From Planctomycetota bacterium (lineage in GTDB: Bacteria > Planctomycetota > Phycisphaerae > WQYP01), in contig JAKAYZ010000068.1 of assembly GCA_021816165.1 (NCBI GenBank), positions 1 to 7,935 of the forward strand: DNA of 7,935 nt, read 5' to 3'. This document shows, piece by piece, positions 1 through 5,660 of this stretch. Each line of letters opens with the position of its first letter. Positions within the stretch are counted from its first letter, which is position 1. Position numbers and translations under genes: made by a program. The notes under the pieces were generated by a model that made no database searches, was not told the DNA's origin, and saw nothing but the letters and a program-made list of their open reading frames with translations.

Positions 1-1560
1 TTCGCGGCACGTGAACGCCGGTATCATGTGGGCATCGTGTACGGACGGAAGGTTTTTTTCGACAAGTTCACGGGGGTCAAGTCCCATCCGGAAGTTCTGC
101 TGTTTAATGTGGCCCATTTCGATGGTGCGCGCATGGCGAATTTCAAATTCCGGCTGTTTGAACGCTTCGGCCTGGAGTCCAACCGATACGACCATATCTG
201 GGATTTTGAGCAGTATTGCCGCATCGCCGAGCCGGCTGTGGATGCGCTGCTGGCGATGGGCTGCGGATCGGGGCCGGACCCGACGATTATTTTCTCCCAT
301 GAGTACATGGGGATGCCCACGGTTCTGGCGGCCATCCTTAATGCCCCCGCGCAGTTCCGCACCATCTTTTATGCCCATGAAGTGGCGCCGATGCGGCGGA
401 TTGTGGAATCCCATCCCGGCCATGACGTGGCGTTCTACAATGCCATGCGGCTCGCCCAAAAGGAAAAGAAATACGTCACGGATGTGTTCGGATCCCAAAA
501 TTCGTTCTATAAAACACCGCTGGTGGTGGCCGCGCGGTATTGCGACAATATTTTTGCCGTCGGGGATTACGTAGCCGATGAATTCCGGTTTCTGGACCGC
601 GCATTTGAAGGCCGCCAAATTGACCTGGCCTATAACGGCGTGCCGTCCTTTGAGATTTCACTTGAGGAAAAAATGGCCGCGCGGACGCGGTTGCAGCATT
701 ACTGCGAGAACCTGCTGGACTACCGGCCGGACTTTATTTTCACCCATGTGACGCGGATGGTGCTCTCCAAGGGGCTTTGGCGGGATATCGCGGTGATGGA
801 TCATCTGGAGCGGCTTTTCCGGCATGAAAACCGCTCCGCGGTTCTTTTCGTGCTTTCCACGGAAACCTCGGCCCGCCGCGGCGATGACATACGCAACATG
901 GAAGCCGGTTACAAATGGCCGGTGGCGCATCGGGAAGGATATCCGGACCTTACCGGGGGGGAAGCGGCTTTTTACGCCGGCGTGCAGGAATTCAATGCGC
1001 GCAGCCGCAATTGCAAGATCGTATATATCAATCAATTTGGTTTTGACTGGCGCGCATGCGGCGAGCGCATGCCGCAGGATATGGAATTCATGGACATTCG
1101 CCACGGATCGGATGTGGAATTCGGCCAGTCGATTTATGAGCCGTTCGGCATCGCCCAGGTGGAGCCGATTTCCTTCGGCGGGTTGTGCGTATTCACCTCC
1201 CTGTGCGGTTGCGCGGGATTTGTGCGTCATGCGGCCGGTGGGGAAACGGAAAACGCAATGGCGGTGGATTACACTGTTTCGGCGGAAATAAAGGCGGAGC
1301 GCATCGACGAGTTTCTGCATATGGATCGCAAGACCCGCGATTTGGTGGAATCCGCCGTGGCCGGCGGCATTGCCGATGAAATATTCCGCCGGCTGCCGCG
1401 CAAGCCCGTGCATTTTGAGGCCAATCTGCAGCAGGGCTATGCGCTGGCCCGCCGCATGAGCTGGGAAGTGGTGGCACGGGATTACGTGCTTCCTGGAATT
1501 GACCGCGCCATCGCCAATGCACGCACAAAATCCTATTCCGTCGGCGGTGTGGCGGGTTAG
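1..1560 (+). CDS. GT-B glycosyltransferase, glycogen-synthase/GT4-like (5' end missing)
   Basis: The frame is open from base 1 to the TAG at 1558-1560, so 519 codons are visible and the true start is upstream. The GTG at 28 is only the first possible start codon inside the window. The C-terminal half has the nucleotide-sugar-binding features of retaining GT-B enzymes: an Arg...Lys-Gly segment (codons 252 and 257, RMVLSKG) and an E-x7-E motif, YEPFGIAQVEP, with Glu at codons 380 and 388, followed by the Gly-rich ISFGG. This suits a retaining transferase using an NDP-sugar, perhaps in glycogen or other glucan synthesis, acting in the cytoplasm. The donor and acceptor cannot be read from the sequence. 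The next gene is a second glycosyltransferase 75 bp downstream on the same strand, suggesting a shared envelope or storage polysaccharide role. Confidence is high for the fold and low for the exact activity. Confidence 0.8.
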   Translation, partial: FAARERRYHVGIVYGRKVFFDKFTGVKSHPEVLLFNVAHFDGARMANFKFRLFERFGLESNRYDHIWDFEQYCRIAEPAVDALLAMGCGSGPDPTIIFSHEYMGMPTVLAAILNAPAQFRTIFYAHEVAPMRRIVESHPGHDVAFYNAMRLAQKEKKYVTDVFGSQNSFYKTPLVVAARYCDNIFAVGDYVADEFRFLDRAFEGRQIDLAYNGVPSFEISLEEKMAARTRLQHYCENLLDYRPDFIFTHVTRMVLSKGLWRDIAVMDHLERLFRHENRSAVLFVLSTETSARRGDDIRNMEAGYKWPVAHREGYPDLTGGEAAFYAGVQEFNARSRNCKIVYINQFGFDWRACGERMPQDMEFMDIRHGSDVEFGQSIYEPFGIAQVEPISFGGLCVFTSLCGCAGFVRHAAGGETENAMAVDYTVSAEIKAERIDEFLHMDRKTRDLVESAVAGGIADEIFRRLPRKPVHFEANLQQGYALARRMSWEVVARDYVLPGIDRAIANARTKSYSVGGVAG

Positions 1561-1635
1561 TTTGCCGGCTGTCGGTAACCGGCCGGCGCGGCGCCGGCGA
1601 TTCCGCCGATAGTGCCGGCTGTTTTGAAGCTTCGC
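1561..1635. repeat. GC-rich spacer with 17-bp perfect palindrome and 10-bp direct repeat
   Basis: Between the two glycosyltransferases lies a perfect inverted repeat at 1582-1598: GCCGGCGC, one central G, then GCGCCGGC. As RNA it could form a 7-bp stem with a 3-nt loop. The hexamer GCCGGC occurs four times in the spacer (1564, 1582, 1593, 1614). The decamer TGCCGGCTGT occurs at 1563-1572 and again at 1613-1622, exactly 50 bp apart. No T-run follows the palindrome closely, so it is not a classical intrinsic terminator. It may be a protein-binding site or a processing/stability hairpin, or just low-complexity GC sequence. Function is not known. Confidence 0.4.
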
Positions 1636-2364
1636 ATGCAGTCTGTTCCATCCTGGCTTCCACCCGGCTTTCGTATCTCGGCGGTTATTCCCGCCTTAAA
1701 TGAAGAACACGCCATCGGCCAAGTCATCGCGGAAATTCCCGCCTGGGTTGCGGAAACAATTGTTTGCGATAACGGTTCAACCGACCGCACGGCGGAAATT
1801 GCCGCCGCGGCCGGCGCCCGCGTGATACGCGCCGGGCGCCGCGGCTACGGCAGCGCGTGCCAGGCGGGAATACAGGCAGCGGACCGGCCGGATGTGATTG
1901 TGTTTTTGGATGGGGATTTCAGCGATTATCCCGCCCAGATGGACCGGCTGGTACGGCCAATCGCCGTAGGGCGGGCGGATATGGTGATCGGATCGCGGAT
2001 TGCGGGCCGGCGGCAGCGGGGCGCATTGACTTTGCAGCAGAGATTCGGCGGTGCACTGGCGTGCCTGCTCATGCAGGTTATCTGGGGGGTTGCGTATACG
2101 GACCTCGGGCCGTTCAGGGCCATATCCGCAGCGGCGCTGGGGCGATTGCATATGGACGATCCCGATTTCGGCTGGACCATTCAAATGCAGATTCGCGCCG
2201 CCCAGGCCGGGCTACGATGCGTTGAAACTCCGGTTGATTACCGTTGCAGGATCGGCCAATCGAAAATCTCCGGAACCATTCGCGGTGTGGCCGCCGCAGG
2301 CTGGAAAATTTTATTTACTATCTGGCATGAACGGTGGAATGAGTCGCGGCATTTGTGGAAATAG
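1636..2364 (+). CDS. GT2 family glycosyltransferase, DPM1/DPG-synthase-like
   Basis: This is a 242-aa GT-A fold transferase counted from the ATG at 1636. The N-terminal beta-strand motif RISAVIPALNEE (residues 14-25) and CDNGSTDRT (44-52) are the nucleotide-binding signature of family 2. FLDGDFSD (90-97) supplies the DxD-type metal site (Asp92, Asp94). The C-terminal part, with TDLGPFRA (155-162), a Gly-Trp pair (179-180) and RCRIGQSKISGT (203-214), is typical of the polyprenyl-phosphate mannose/glucose synthase-like branch, which moves a sugar from NDP-sugar to a lipid phosphate or related acceptor at the membrane. There is no clear transmembrane tail. An in-frame GTG at 1612 would add eight residues. 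I prefer 1636 because the ATG sits nearer the conserved core, but neither start has a strong Shine-Dalgarno. It follows the upstream transferase on the same strand. The acceptor is unknown. Confidence 0.83.
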   Translation: MQSVPSWLPPGFRISAVIPALNEEHAIGQVIAEIPAWVAETIVCDNGSTDRTAEIAAAAGARVIRAGRRGYGSACQAGIQAADRPDVIVFLDGDFSDYPAQMDRLVRPIAVGRADMVIGSRIAGRRQRGALTLQQRFGGALACLLMQVIWGVAYTDLGPFRAISAAALGRLHMDDPDFGWTIQMQIRAAQAGLRCVETPVDYRCRIGQSKISGTIRGVAAAGWKILFTIWHERWNESRHLWK

Positions 2365-2441
2365 ATCGCCGGCGGAGCATTCACAAAGCTATAATTACGT
2401 TAACATAAAAATAAAATATGTATAATTAAAATATGCCATAT

Positions 2442-2494
2442 CTTGATCATAATATTGCAAAACATATCAAATTAATGTATAGTAGTATCAAGTT
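2442..2494. promoter_or_regulatory. Operator-like repeats around the candidate promoter
   Basis: TATCAAATT (2465-2473) and TATCAAGTT (2486-2494) are direct repeats identical at eight of nine positions and spaced 21 bp apart, two helical turns. The first lies in the -35/-10 spacer and the second at the expected transcription start. An inverted copy of the core, CTTGAT, lies at 2442-2447 just upstream of the -35. This arrangement is what a repressor covering the promoter would use. BMC loci of this kind often come with DeoR- or GntR-type regulators, but none is visible in the window. In AT-rich DNA such repeats also arise by chance. Confidence 0.4.
2455..2483 (+). promoter_or_regulatory. Candidate sigma70-type promoter for the BMC operon
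   Basis: TTGCAA at 2455-2460 matches the -35 consensus at four of six positions. After an ideal 17-nt spacer, TATAGT at 2478-2483 matches the -10 consensus at five of six. Initiation would fall near 2490, leaving an untranslated leader of about 145 nt before pduL. A second -10-like TATAAT at 2421-2426 lacks a convincing -35. The calling rests on consensus only. Sigma preferences of the host are not known. Confidence 0.55.
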
Positions 2495-2635
2495 GTGCCG
2501 AACTTTGTTCAGAATGATGCATTGACGGCACTGTTCGAATGCAAGGCCGATGAGCCTTATCTGGCTCAAGCGGCAAGTGTTGACAGGTGGTTGCGGTTGT
2601 CCAGGGCGGGCCGGTAATAAAGGCGGATCAAGGCT
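2495..2635 (+). promoter_or_regulatory. Structured 5' leader of the BMC transcript
   Basis: If transcription starts near 2490, the leader contains two perfect 6-bp stems. GTGCCG at 2495-2500 pairs with CGGCAC at 2526-2531, enclosing a small GAAC/GTTC hairpin at 2500-2510 that shares its first base with the outer stem. TGAGCC at 2551-2556 pairs with GGCTCA at 2563-2568 around a TTATCT loop. There is no T-run after either stem and I recognise no riboswitch class. The end of the leader has only weak Shine-Dalgarno matches (AAAGG at 2619-2623 and AAGG at 2630-2633). It may affect mRNA stability or translation of pduL, but nothing shows this directly. Confidence 0.35.
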
Positions 2636-3325
2636 ATGACTGCAGTGCAAGGAATGGATCGGGGTTTCATTGAAAAGCTTGTGCGTGAGTCTCTGCGTCA
2701 GCGGCTCATGGGCGAGTCGCGCATTGTAAAACCATCCAACCATAACGGCGGTCCGAATCCGCTGGTGGTGAATGTTTCGGCCCGGCACATGCACGTATCG
2801 CAGGAGGCGCTGGAAACTTTGTTCGGGCCGGGGGCGAAATTAACCAAACTCAAGGACCTGTACCAGCAGGGCGAATTCGCCAGTGAGCAGACGGTGAATC
2901 TGATCGGCCCGCGCAGCCGCATGATTCCCAATGTCCGCATTCTCGGCCCGGTTCGCGATTACACGCAGATTGAACTTAGTTACACCGACGGCATTTTCAT
3001 GGGCCTGGACCTGCCGTTGCGCATCAGCGGCGATCATGCCGGAACGCCGGGGATGGTGGTGGTGGGACCGCAGGGTGCGCTGAACATGAAAAACGGCGTG
3101 ATTCGCGCCATGCGCCATGTGCATATGAACAAGGATGACATGGCGCATTACAACGTGAAGAACGGTGACGATATGAAGCTTGCAATTCACGGTCCCTGCG
3201 GCGTGGTGTTTGACAACCTGCGCGTCCGCGAGCATCCGAAGGTGAAACTGGAAGTGCACATTGACACCGATGAAGGCAACGCCTGTGATCTGGAATCCGC
3301 CACGCGCATTGAACTGATCCGCTAG
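2636..3325 (+). CDS. pduL: BMC-type phosphotransacylase PduL with encapsulation peptide
   Basis: This 229-aa protein exchanges CoA for phosphate on an acyl group (acyl-CoA + Pi to acyl-phosphate + CoA), recycling CoA in the BMC lumen. All metal ligands known from PduL structures are visible: ARHMH (His51, His53), Glu113 in QIELS, RHVHM (His161, His163) and His208 in EVHIDTDEGNA. The Gly-rich GDHAGTPG (132-139) is also typical. Residues 8-25 form an amphipathic helix (FIEKLVRESLRQRL, 11-24) followed by a linker, the usual encapsulation peptide. Length is normal for the BMC class. The start at 2636 is preceded by AAGGCT directly before ATG, the same context as the aldehyde dehydrogenase start at 5661. 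An ATG at 2654 would give a protein beginning MDRGF, right at the helix, and cannot be excluded. It is the first gene after the candidate promoter. Confidence 0.95.
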   Translation: MTAVQGMDRGFIEKLVRESLRQRLMGESRIVKPSNHNGGPNPLVVNVSARHMHVSQEALETLFGPGAKLTKLKDLYQQGEFASEQTVNLIGPRSRMIPNVRILGPVRDYTQIELSYTDGIFMGLDLPLRISGDHAGTPGMVVVGPQGALNMKNGVIRAMRHVHMNKDDMAHYNVKNGDDMKLAIHGPCGVVFDNLRVREHPKVKLEVHIDTDEGNACDLESATRIELIR

Positions 3326-3358
3326 TCCGCGGACGGGCCGTGAACGAATTGATTTGTC

Positions 3359-3374
3359 CGTATTTTTTTAGGAG
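3359..3374 (+). promoter_or_regulatory. U-rich element plus Shine-Dalgarno before the first BMC-H gene
   Basis: CGTA followed by seven T and AGGAG ends 5 nt before the ATG at 3380. The same 16-nt block, with one difference, precedes the third BMC-H gene at 5307-5322. The SD is the strong AGGAG type, unlike the weak sites of pduL and the dehydrogenase. U-rich tracts just upstream of an SD are known to favour ribosomal protein S1 binding, so the block may raise shell-protein translation. That effect is inferred. Confidence 0.6.
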
Positions 3375-3379
3375 TTTTT

Positions 3380-3673
3380 ATGGCTCAGGCACTCGGAATG
3401 ATCGAAACCAAGGGGCTGGTGACGCTGATTGAAGCCAGCGACGCCGCCTTGAAGGCCGCCAACGTGCAGATGGTCGGCTGGGACAAAGTCGGCTCCGGCA
3501 TGGTTACCACGTTTCTTACCGGCGATGTGGGCGCGGTGAAATCCGCCGTGGATGCCGCCGCGGAAGCCGCGGGGAAAATCGGCGAAGTGCTGGCGGTGCA
3601 CGTGATCGCCCGTCCGCATGAAGATCTTGTGAATGTGCTGCCGAAGCCCAAAGCCGCGGCGGTCAAAAAATAA
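3380..3673 (+). CDS. BMC-H shell protein 1 (PduA/CcmK-like hexamer, Lys-rich tail)
   Basis: This 97-aa single-domain BMC protein (Pfam BMC fold) forms hexameric tiles of the shell facets. It opens with [12 protein letters not shown], has the edge motif LKAANV (24-29, Lys25 at the hexamer-hexamer contact) and ends the fold with HVIARPHE (74-81). The pore loop is KVGSG (36-40), the same GSG type as PduA, so a small polar metabolite may pass. The strand after the pore reads LTGDV, where many BMC-H proteins have RGDV. A C-terminal extension, [11 protein letters not shown] (87-97), is about ten residues longer than in the other two copies and is basic. The gene has a strong AGGAG 5 nt before the ATG. 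It stands between pduL and a second BMC-H gene, so it is expressed with the core enzymes. Confidence 0.96.
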   Translation: MAQALGMIETKGLVTLIEASDAALKAANVQMVGWDKVGSGMVTTFLTGDVGAVKSAVDAAAEAAGKIGEVLAVHVIARPHEDLVNVLPKPKAAAVKK

Positions 3674-3774
3674 TTCGCCGCCGCAAACGGCGCAGTCAGG
3701 CCCGAATCGCGCATGGGTAATCGCGGCGGGCGCAGTGTATCCGGCGGATGCCGGCAACGTAAAGGAAGCAAATT
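3674..3774 (+). promoter_or_regulatory. Intercistronic stem-loops between BMC-H genes 1 and 2
   Basis: This 101-nt gap has two potential hairpins. CGCCG (3679-3683) pairs with CGGCG (3688-3692) around a CAAA loop. CCCG...CGCG (3701-3704, 3708-3711) pairs with CGCG...CGGG (3722-3725, 3727-3730), giving 4+4 bp with a small internal loop and a 10-nt apical loop. Neither is followed by a T-run, so they are not intrinsic terminators. Such hairpins often protect or process parts of an operon mRNA and could set the shell-protein level. AAGGAAG at 3762-3768 is the SD of the next gene. GC-rich DNA readily produces short stems, so confidence is low. Confidence 0.35.
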
Positions 3775-4038
3775 ATGTCTCAGGCTCTTGGATTAATTGA
3801 AACAAAAGGTCAGACCGGCGTGATTGAAGCGACCGACGCCATGCTCAAGGCCGCCAACGTGACACTGGTGAAAAGCGTTCAAATCGGCGGGGCGTTTGTC
3901 ACCGTCATTGTCCGCGGGGATGTGGGCTCGGTGAAAGCCGCGGTGGACGCCGGCGCGGCCGCGGCCCAGCGCGTGGGTGAACTGGTGGCGTCCCATGTGA
4001 TCGCCCGGCCCAATGAAGGCCTGATGGAAAATTTTTGA
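3775..4038 (+). CDS. BMC-H shell protein 2 (hexamer with altered pore)
   Basis: This is an 87-aa BMC-H shell tile. [12 protein letters not shown] starts the fold, LKAANV (24-29) is the edge motif, VIVRGDV (44-50) is the canonical strand, and HVIARPNE (74-81) closes the fold with Asn in place of the usual His. The pore loop reads QIGGAF (36-41): small residues then Phe where its two sister proteins have SGM or NGM. This implies a pore with different size or polarity. The middle and end of the domain resemble EutM/PduA/PduJ most closely of the three copies. AAGGAAG lies 6 nt before the ATG, with CGTA ahead of it but without the T-run seen at the other two shell genes. The acetate kinase gene starts 74 bp downstream. 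A role as a second facet protein, perhaps with different selectivity, is inferred. Confidence 0.96.
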   Translation: MSQALGLIETKGQTGVIEATDAMLKAANVTLVKSVQIGGAFVTVIVRGDVGSVKAAVDAGAAAAQRVGELVASHVIARPNEGLMENF

Positions 4039-4112
4039 ACGATTCCCGGCGCAGCCGGCGTAAATTGCGTACGGCAAACCCGCCTTGCGGTGATAAATTT
4101 CAGGATGCGTGC

Positions 4113-5294
4113 ATGATTGTCCTGGTGGCCAATTTAGGCTCCACGAGCTTCAAATACAAGCTTTTTGACATGGCCTGCGGCGAAACCGTGCTGGCCGAAG
4201 GGGCCGCGGACCGTATTGGGCTTTCGTCCAGCACATGGACATTCACACCGTTCAATGGGGACAAGGTATCCGGAATCGCCGTGCTGGCCGATCATGGCGC
4301 GGCCGTGGAACTTCACCTGGAAAAGCTCGTGACCACGGGTGTTATCCCTTCCATTGATTCCGTTCAAGCCATCGGATTCAAGGCAGTGCACGGCGGATCG
4401 CTGGATGTGGTGAAAGTGGATGAAAAAGTGCTGGCGGTGATGCAGAAGTTCGCGGATGTGGCGCCCGCGCACAATCCGCCTTATATCGCGGCGATGCGCA
4501 GTTTTGCCCGGCGTTTGCCCAACGTGCCGCAGGTGGCGGCCTTTGAAACCGCTTTTCATCGGACCATTCCCGAGAGCCGGCAGACGTATGCCGTACCGTA
4601 TGAATGGACGGCGGATTTCGGCATTCGCCGCTACGGCTTTCATGGCGCATCGCATCGCTATATCGCCATGCGTCTGCGGGAAATTCAGCCCGGCGCGGTA
4701 AAAATTATTTCCTGTCATCTGGGCGGCAGCTCCAGCGTGTGCGCAATCCACGATGGGAAAAGCGTGGCCAACAGCTTCGGCATGACGGCGCAATCCGGCC
4801 TGCCCCAGGCTTCTCGCTGCGGGGATTTTGATACATTCGCGCTGCTCAAGCTGCTGGAAAACGGCTTGACGCTGGATGTGATCTGGAAAAGGCTGGGCAA
4901 AGAGGGCGGTCTTCTGGGCGTCAGCGGGGTGAGCAGCGATTGCCGCGAGGTTGAACGCGCGGCCCAGGCGGGTAACAGCCGGGCAAAATTGGCGCTGGAC
5001 GTGTTGGTGGATGCGGTACGCCAGTACATCGGCGCGTACCTGGCGGTACTGTCCGGGGCGGACGCACTGGTCTTTACCGGCGGCATCGGCCAGCATGCAA
5101 CGGACCTGCGCAGCCGCATGGTTCAGGGGTTTGAATATGCCGGTATTGCCGCTGGGGAAAGCGGTCCGAAAAATGATCGCGGCGAATTTTCGCTGCATGC
5201 TCCGCGGAGCCGGACTCAGATATGGGTTCTACCTACGAATGAAGAATTAGTTGTGGCCCGGCAAACGGTCGGCGTGCTTGCCGGCCGGGCATGA
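4113..5294 (+). CDS. ackA: Acetate kinase family protein (acyl-phosphate to ATP), BMC-associated
   Basis: This 393-aa ASKHA-fold kinase would convert the acyl-phosphate from PduL and ADP to carboxylate and ATP. The family motifs are in order: VANLGSTSFK (5-14), FKAVHGG (89-95), APAHNPP (118-123, His120), FETAFH (144-149), YGFHGASH (174-181, His177), HLGGSSSVC (202-210), ASRCGDFD (233-240, Arg235), GLLGVSGVSSD (266-276), FTGGIGQ (321-327) and PTNEEL (374-379). Length is normal. Two positions differ from the well-studied Methanosarcina enzyme: its Arg91 is Lys90 here, and its Asp148 is Glu145. These may alter substrate preference, for example towards lactate or propionate. Start choice: AGGA at 4102-4105 lies 7 nt before the ATG at 4113, and the protein begins directly at the conserved strand. 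There is no N-terminal targeting helix, so it is probably cytosolic. It sits between two shell genes. Confidence 0.92.
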   Translation: MIVLVANLGSTSFKYKLFDMACGETVLAEGAADRIGLSSSTWTFTPFNGDKVSGIAVLADHGAAVELHLEKLVTTGVIPSIDSVQAIGFKAVHGGSLDVVKVDEKVLAVMQKFADVAPAHNPPYIAAMRSFARRLPNVPQVAAFETAFHRTIPESRQTYAVPYEWTADFGIRRYGFHGASHRYIAMRLREIQPGAVKIISCHLGGSSSVCAIHDGKSVANSFGMTAQSGLPQASRCGDFDTFALLKLLENGLTLDVIWKRLGKEGGLLGVSGVSSDCREVERAAQAGNSRAKLALDVLVDAVRQYIGAYLAVLSGADALVFTGGIGQHATDLRSRMVQGFEYAGIAAGESGPKNDRGEFSLHAPRSRTQIWVLPTNEELVVARQTVGVLAGRA

Positions 5295-5306
5295 TATTCA
5301 ATGGGT

Positions 5307-5322
5307 CGTATTTTTTAAGGAG
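5307..5322 (+). promoter_or_regulatory. U-rich element plus Shine-Dalgarno before the third BMC-H gene
   Basis: CGTA, six T, then AAGGAG ends 6 nt before the ATG at 5329. It matches the block at 3359-3374 at 15 of 16 positions. This fixes the start of the shell gene at 5329 rather than at the in-frame GTG at 5251, which lies inside the acetate kinase gene. No stable hairpin stands directly before the T-run, which argues against a terminator. Confidence 0.6.
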
Positions 5323-5328
5323 CCAGTC

Positions 5329-5592
5329 ATGGCGCAGCAGGCAATCGGAGTCATTGAAACCAAGGGGCTTATAGCGGCGGTGGAAGCCGCGGATGCGGCG
5401 CTGAAGTCCGCCAATGTTCAGTATGTGGGGCAGCATCGCGTCGGCAACGGCATGGTCGCCATGACGTTCACCGGCGATGTTTCCGCGGTGAAGGCGGCGA
5501 TTGAAGCGGGTTCTGCGGCGGGCGGCAAGCTCGGACAGGTTATATCCACAACCGTGATCGCGCGGCCGCATGAAGATACCGCAAAACTGTGA
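5329..5592 (+). CDS. BMC-H shell protein 3 (hexamer, VGNG pore)
   Basis: This 87-aa single-domain shell tile begins MAQQAIGVIETKG, has the edge motif LKSANV (25-30), the strand TFTGDV (46-51) and the closing VIARPHED (77-84). The pore loop is RVGNG (37-41), where PduA has KIGSG at the same numbering, so Ser40 is Asn here and a basic residue precedes the loop. It is closer to shell protein 1 than to protein 2 (shared TGDV strand, QxVG before the pore, PHED end), which suggests an older tandem duplication. A strong AAGGAG with U-rich element precedes the gene. It lies 34 bp after acetate kinase and 68 bp before the aldehyde dehydrogenase. It probably forms facet hexamers, alone or mixed with the other two. 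Confidence 0.96.
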   Translation: MAQQAIGVIETKGLIAAVEAADAALKSANVQYVGQHRVGNGMVAMTFTGDVSAVKAAIEAGSAAGGKLGQVISTTVIARPHEDTAKL

Positions 5593-5660
5593 TCGGTCGA
5601 TTGCACCGGTCAGGCCGCGGCAGCGGCAAACCCGGGCGGATTTAGTTGAAAGCGAAGGCT

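Larger units (their letters stand above)
2385..2495. promoter_or_regulatory. AT-rich island upstream of the BMC operon
   Basis: Bases 2391-2490 contain 82 A or T out of 100, in sharp contrast to the GC-rich genes on both sides. The island separates the glycosyltransferase pair from the BMC genes and contains the best promoter candidate in the window. Such an island is expected at a control region, where it eases melting or attracts nucleoid proteins. No reading frame in it looks coding. The bases just before it (2365-2384) show no terminator hairpin with a T-run, so read-through from the glycosyltransferase gene cannot be excluded. Confidence 0.6.

Noticed and set aside
2580..2585. Perfect -35 hexamer TTGACA close to pduL.
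   Set aside because: No -10-like sequence lies 15-19 nt downstream; the region there is GC-rich. TAATAA at 2615-2620 is 29 nt away.
3330..3369. CGGAC (3330-3334) and GTCCG (3356-3360) followed by a T-run, resembling an intrinsic terminator between pduL and the first shell gene.
   Set aside because: The loop of 21 nt is long and the stem only 5 bp. The same T-run/SD block occurs before the third shell gene with no adjacent hairpin, so a translation element explains it better. Partial attenuation is not excluded.
4035..4112. TTG-initiated 26-residue extension of acetate kinase overlapping the end of shell gene 2.
   Set aside because: The added residues are unlike the family, and AGGA sits 7 nt before the ATG at 4113, where the conserved first strand begins.
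4134..5198. Long minus-strand open frame of 354 codons opposite acetate kinase.
   Set aside because: It is the antisense shadow of a well-conserved gene, with composition typical of reversed GC-rich coding DNA and no recognisable domain.
5251..5328. In-frame GTG extension of the third BMC-H protein by 26 residues.
   Set aside because: It overlaps the acetate kinase gene, has no BMC similarity, and a strong AAGGAG directs the start to 5329.
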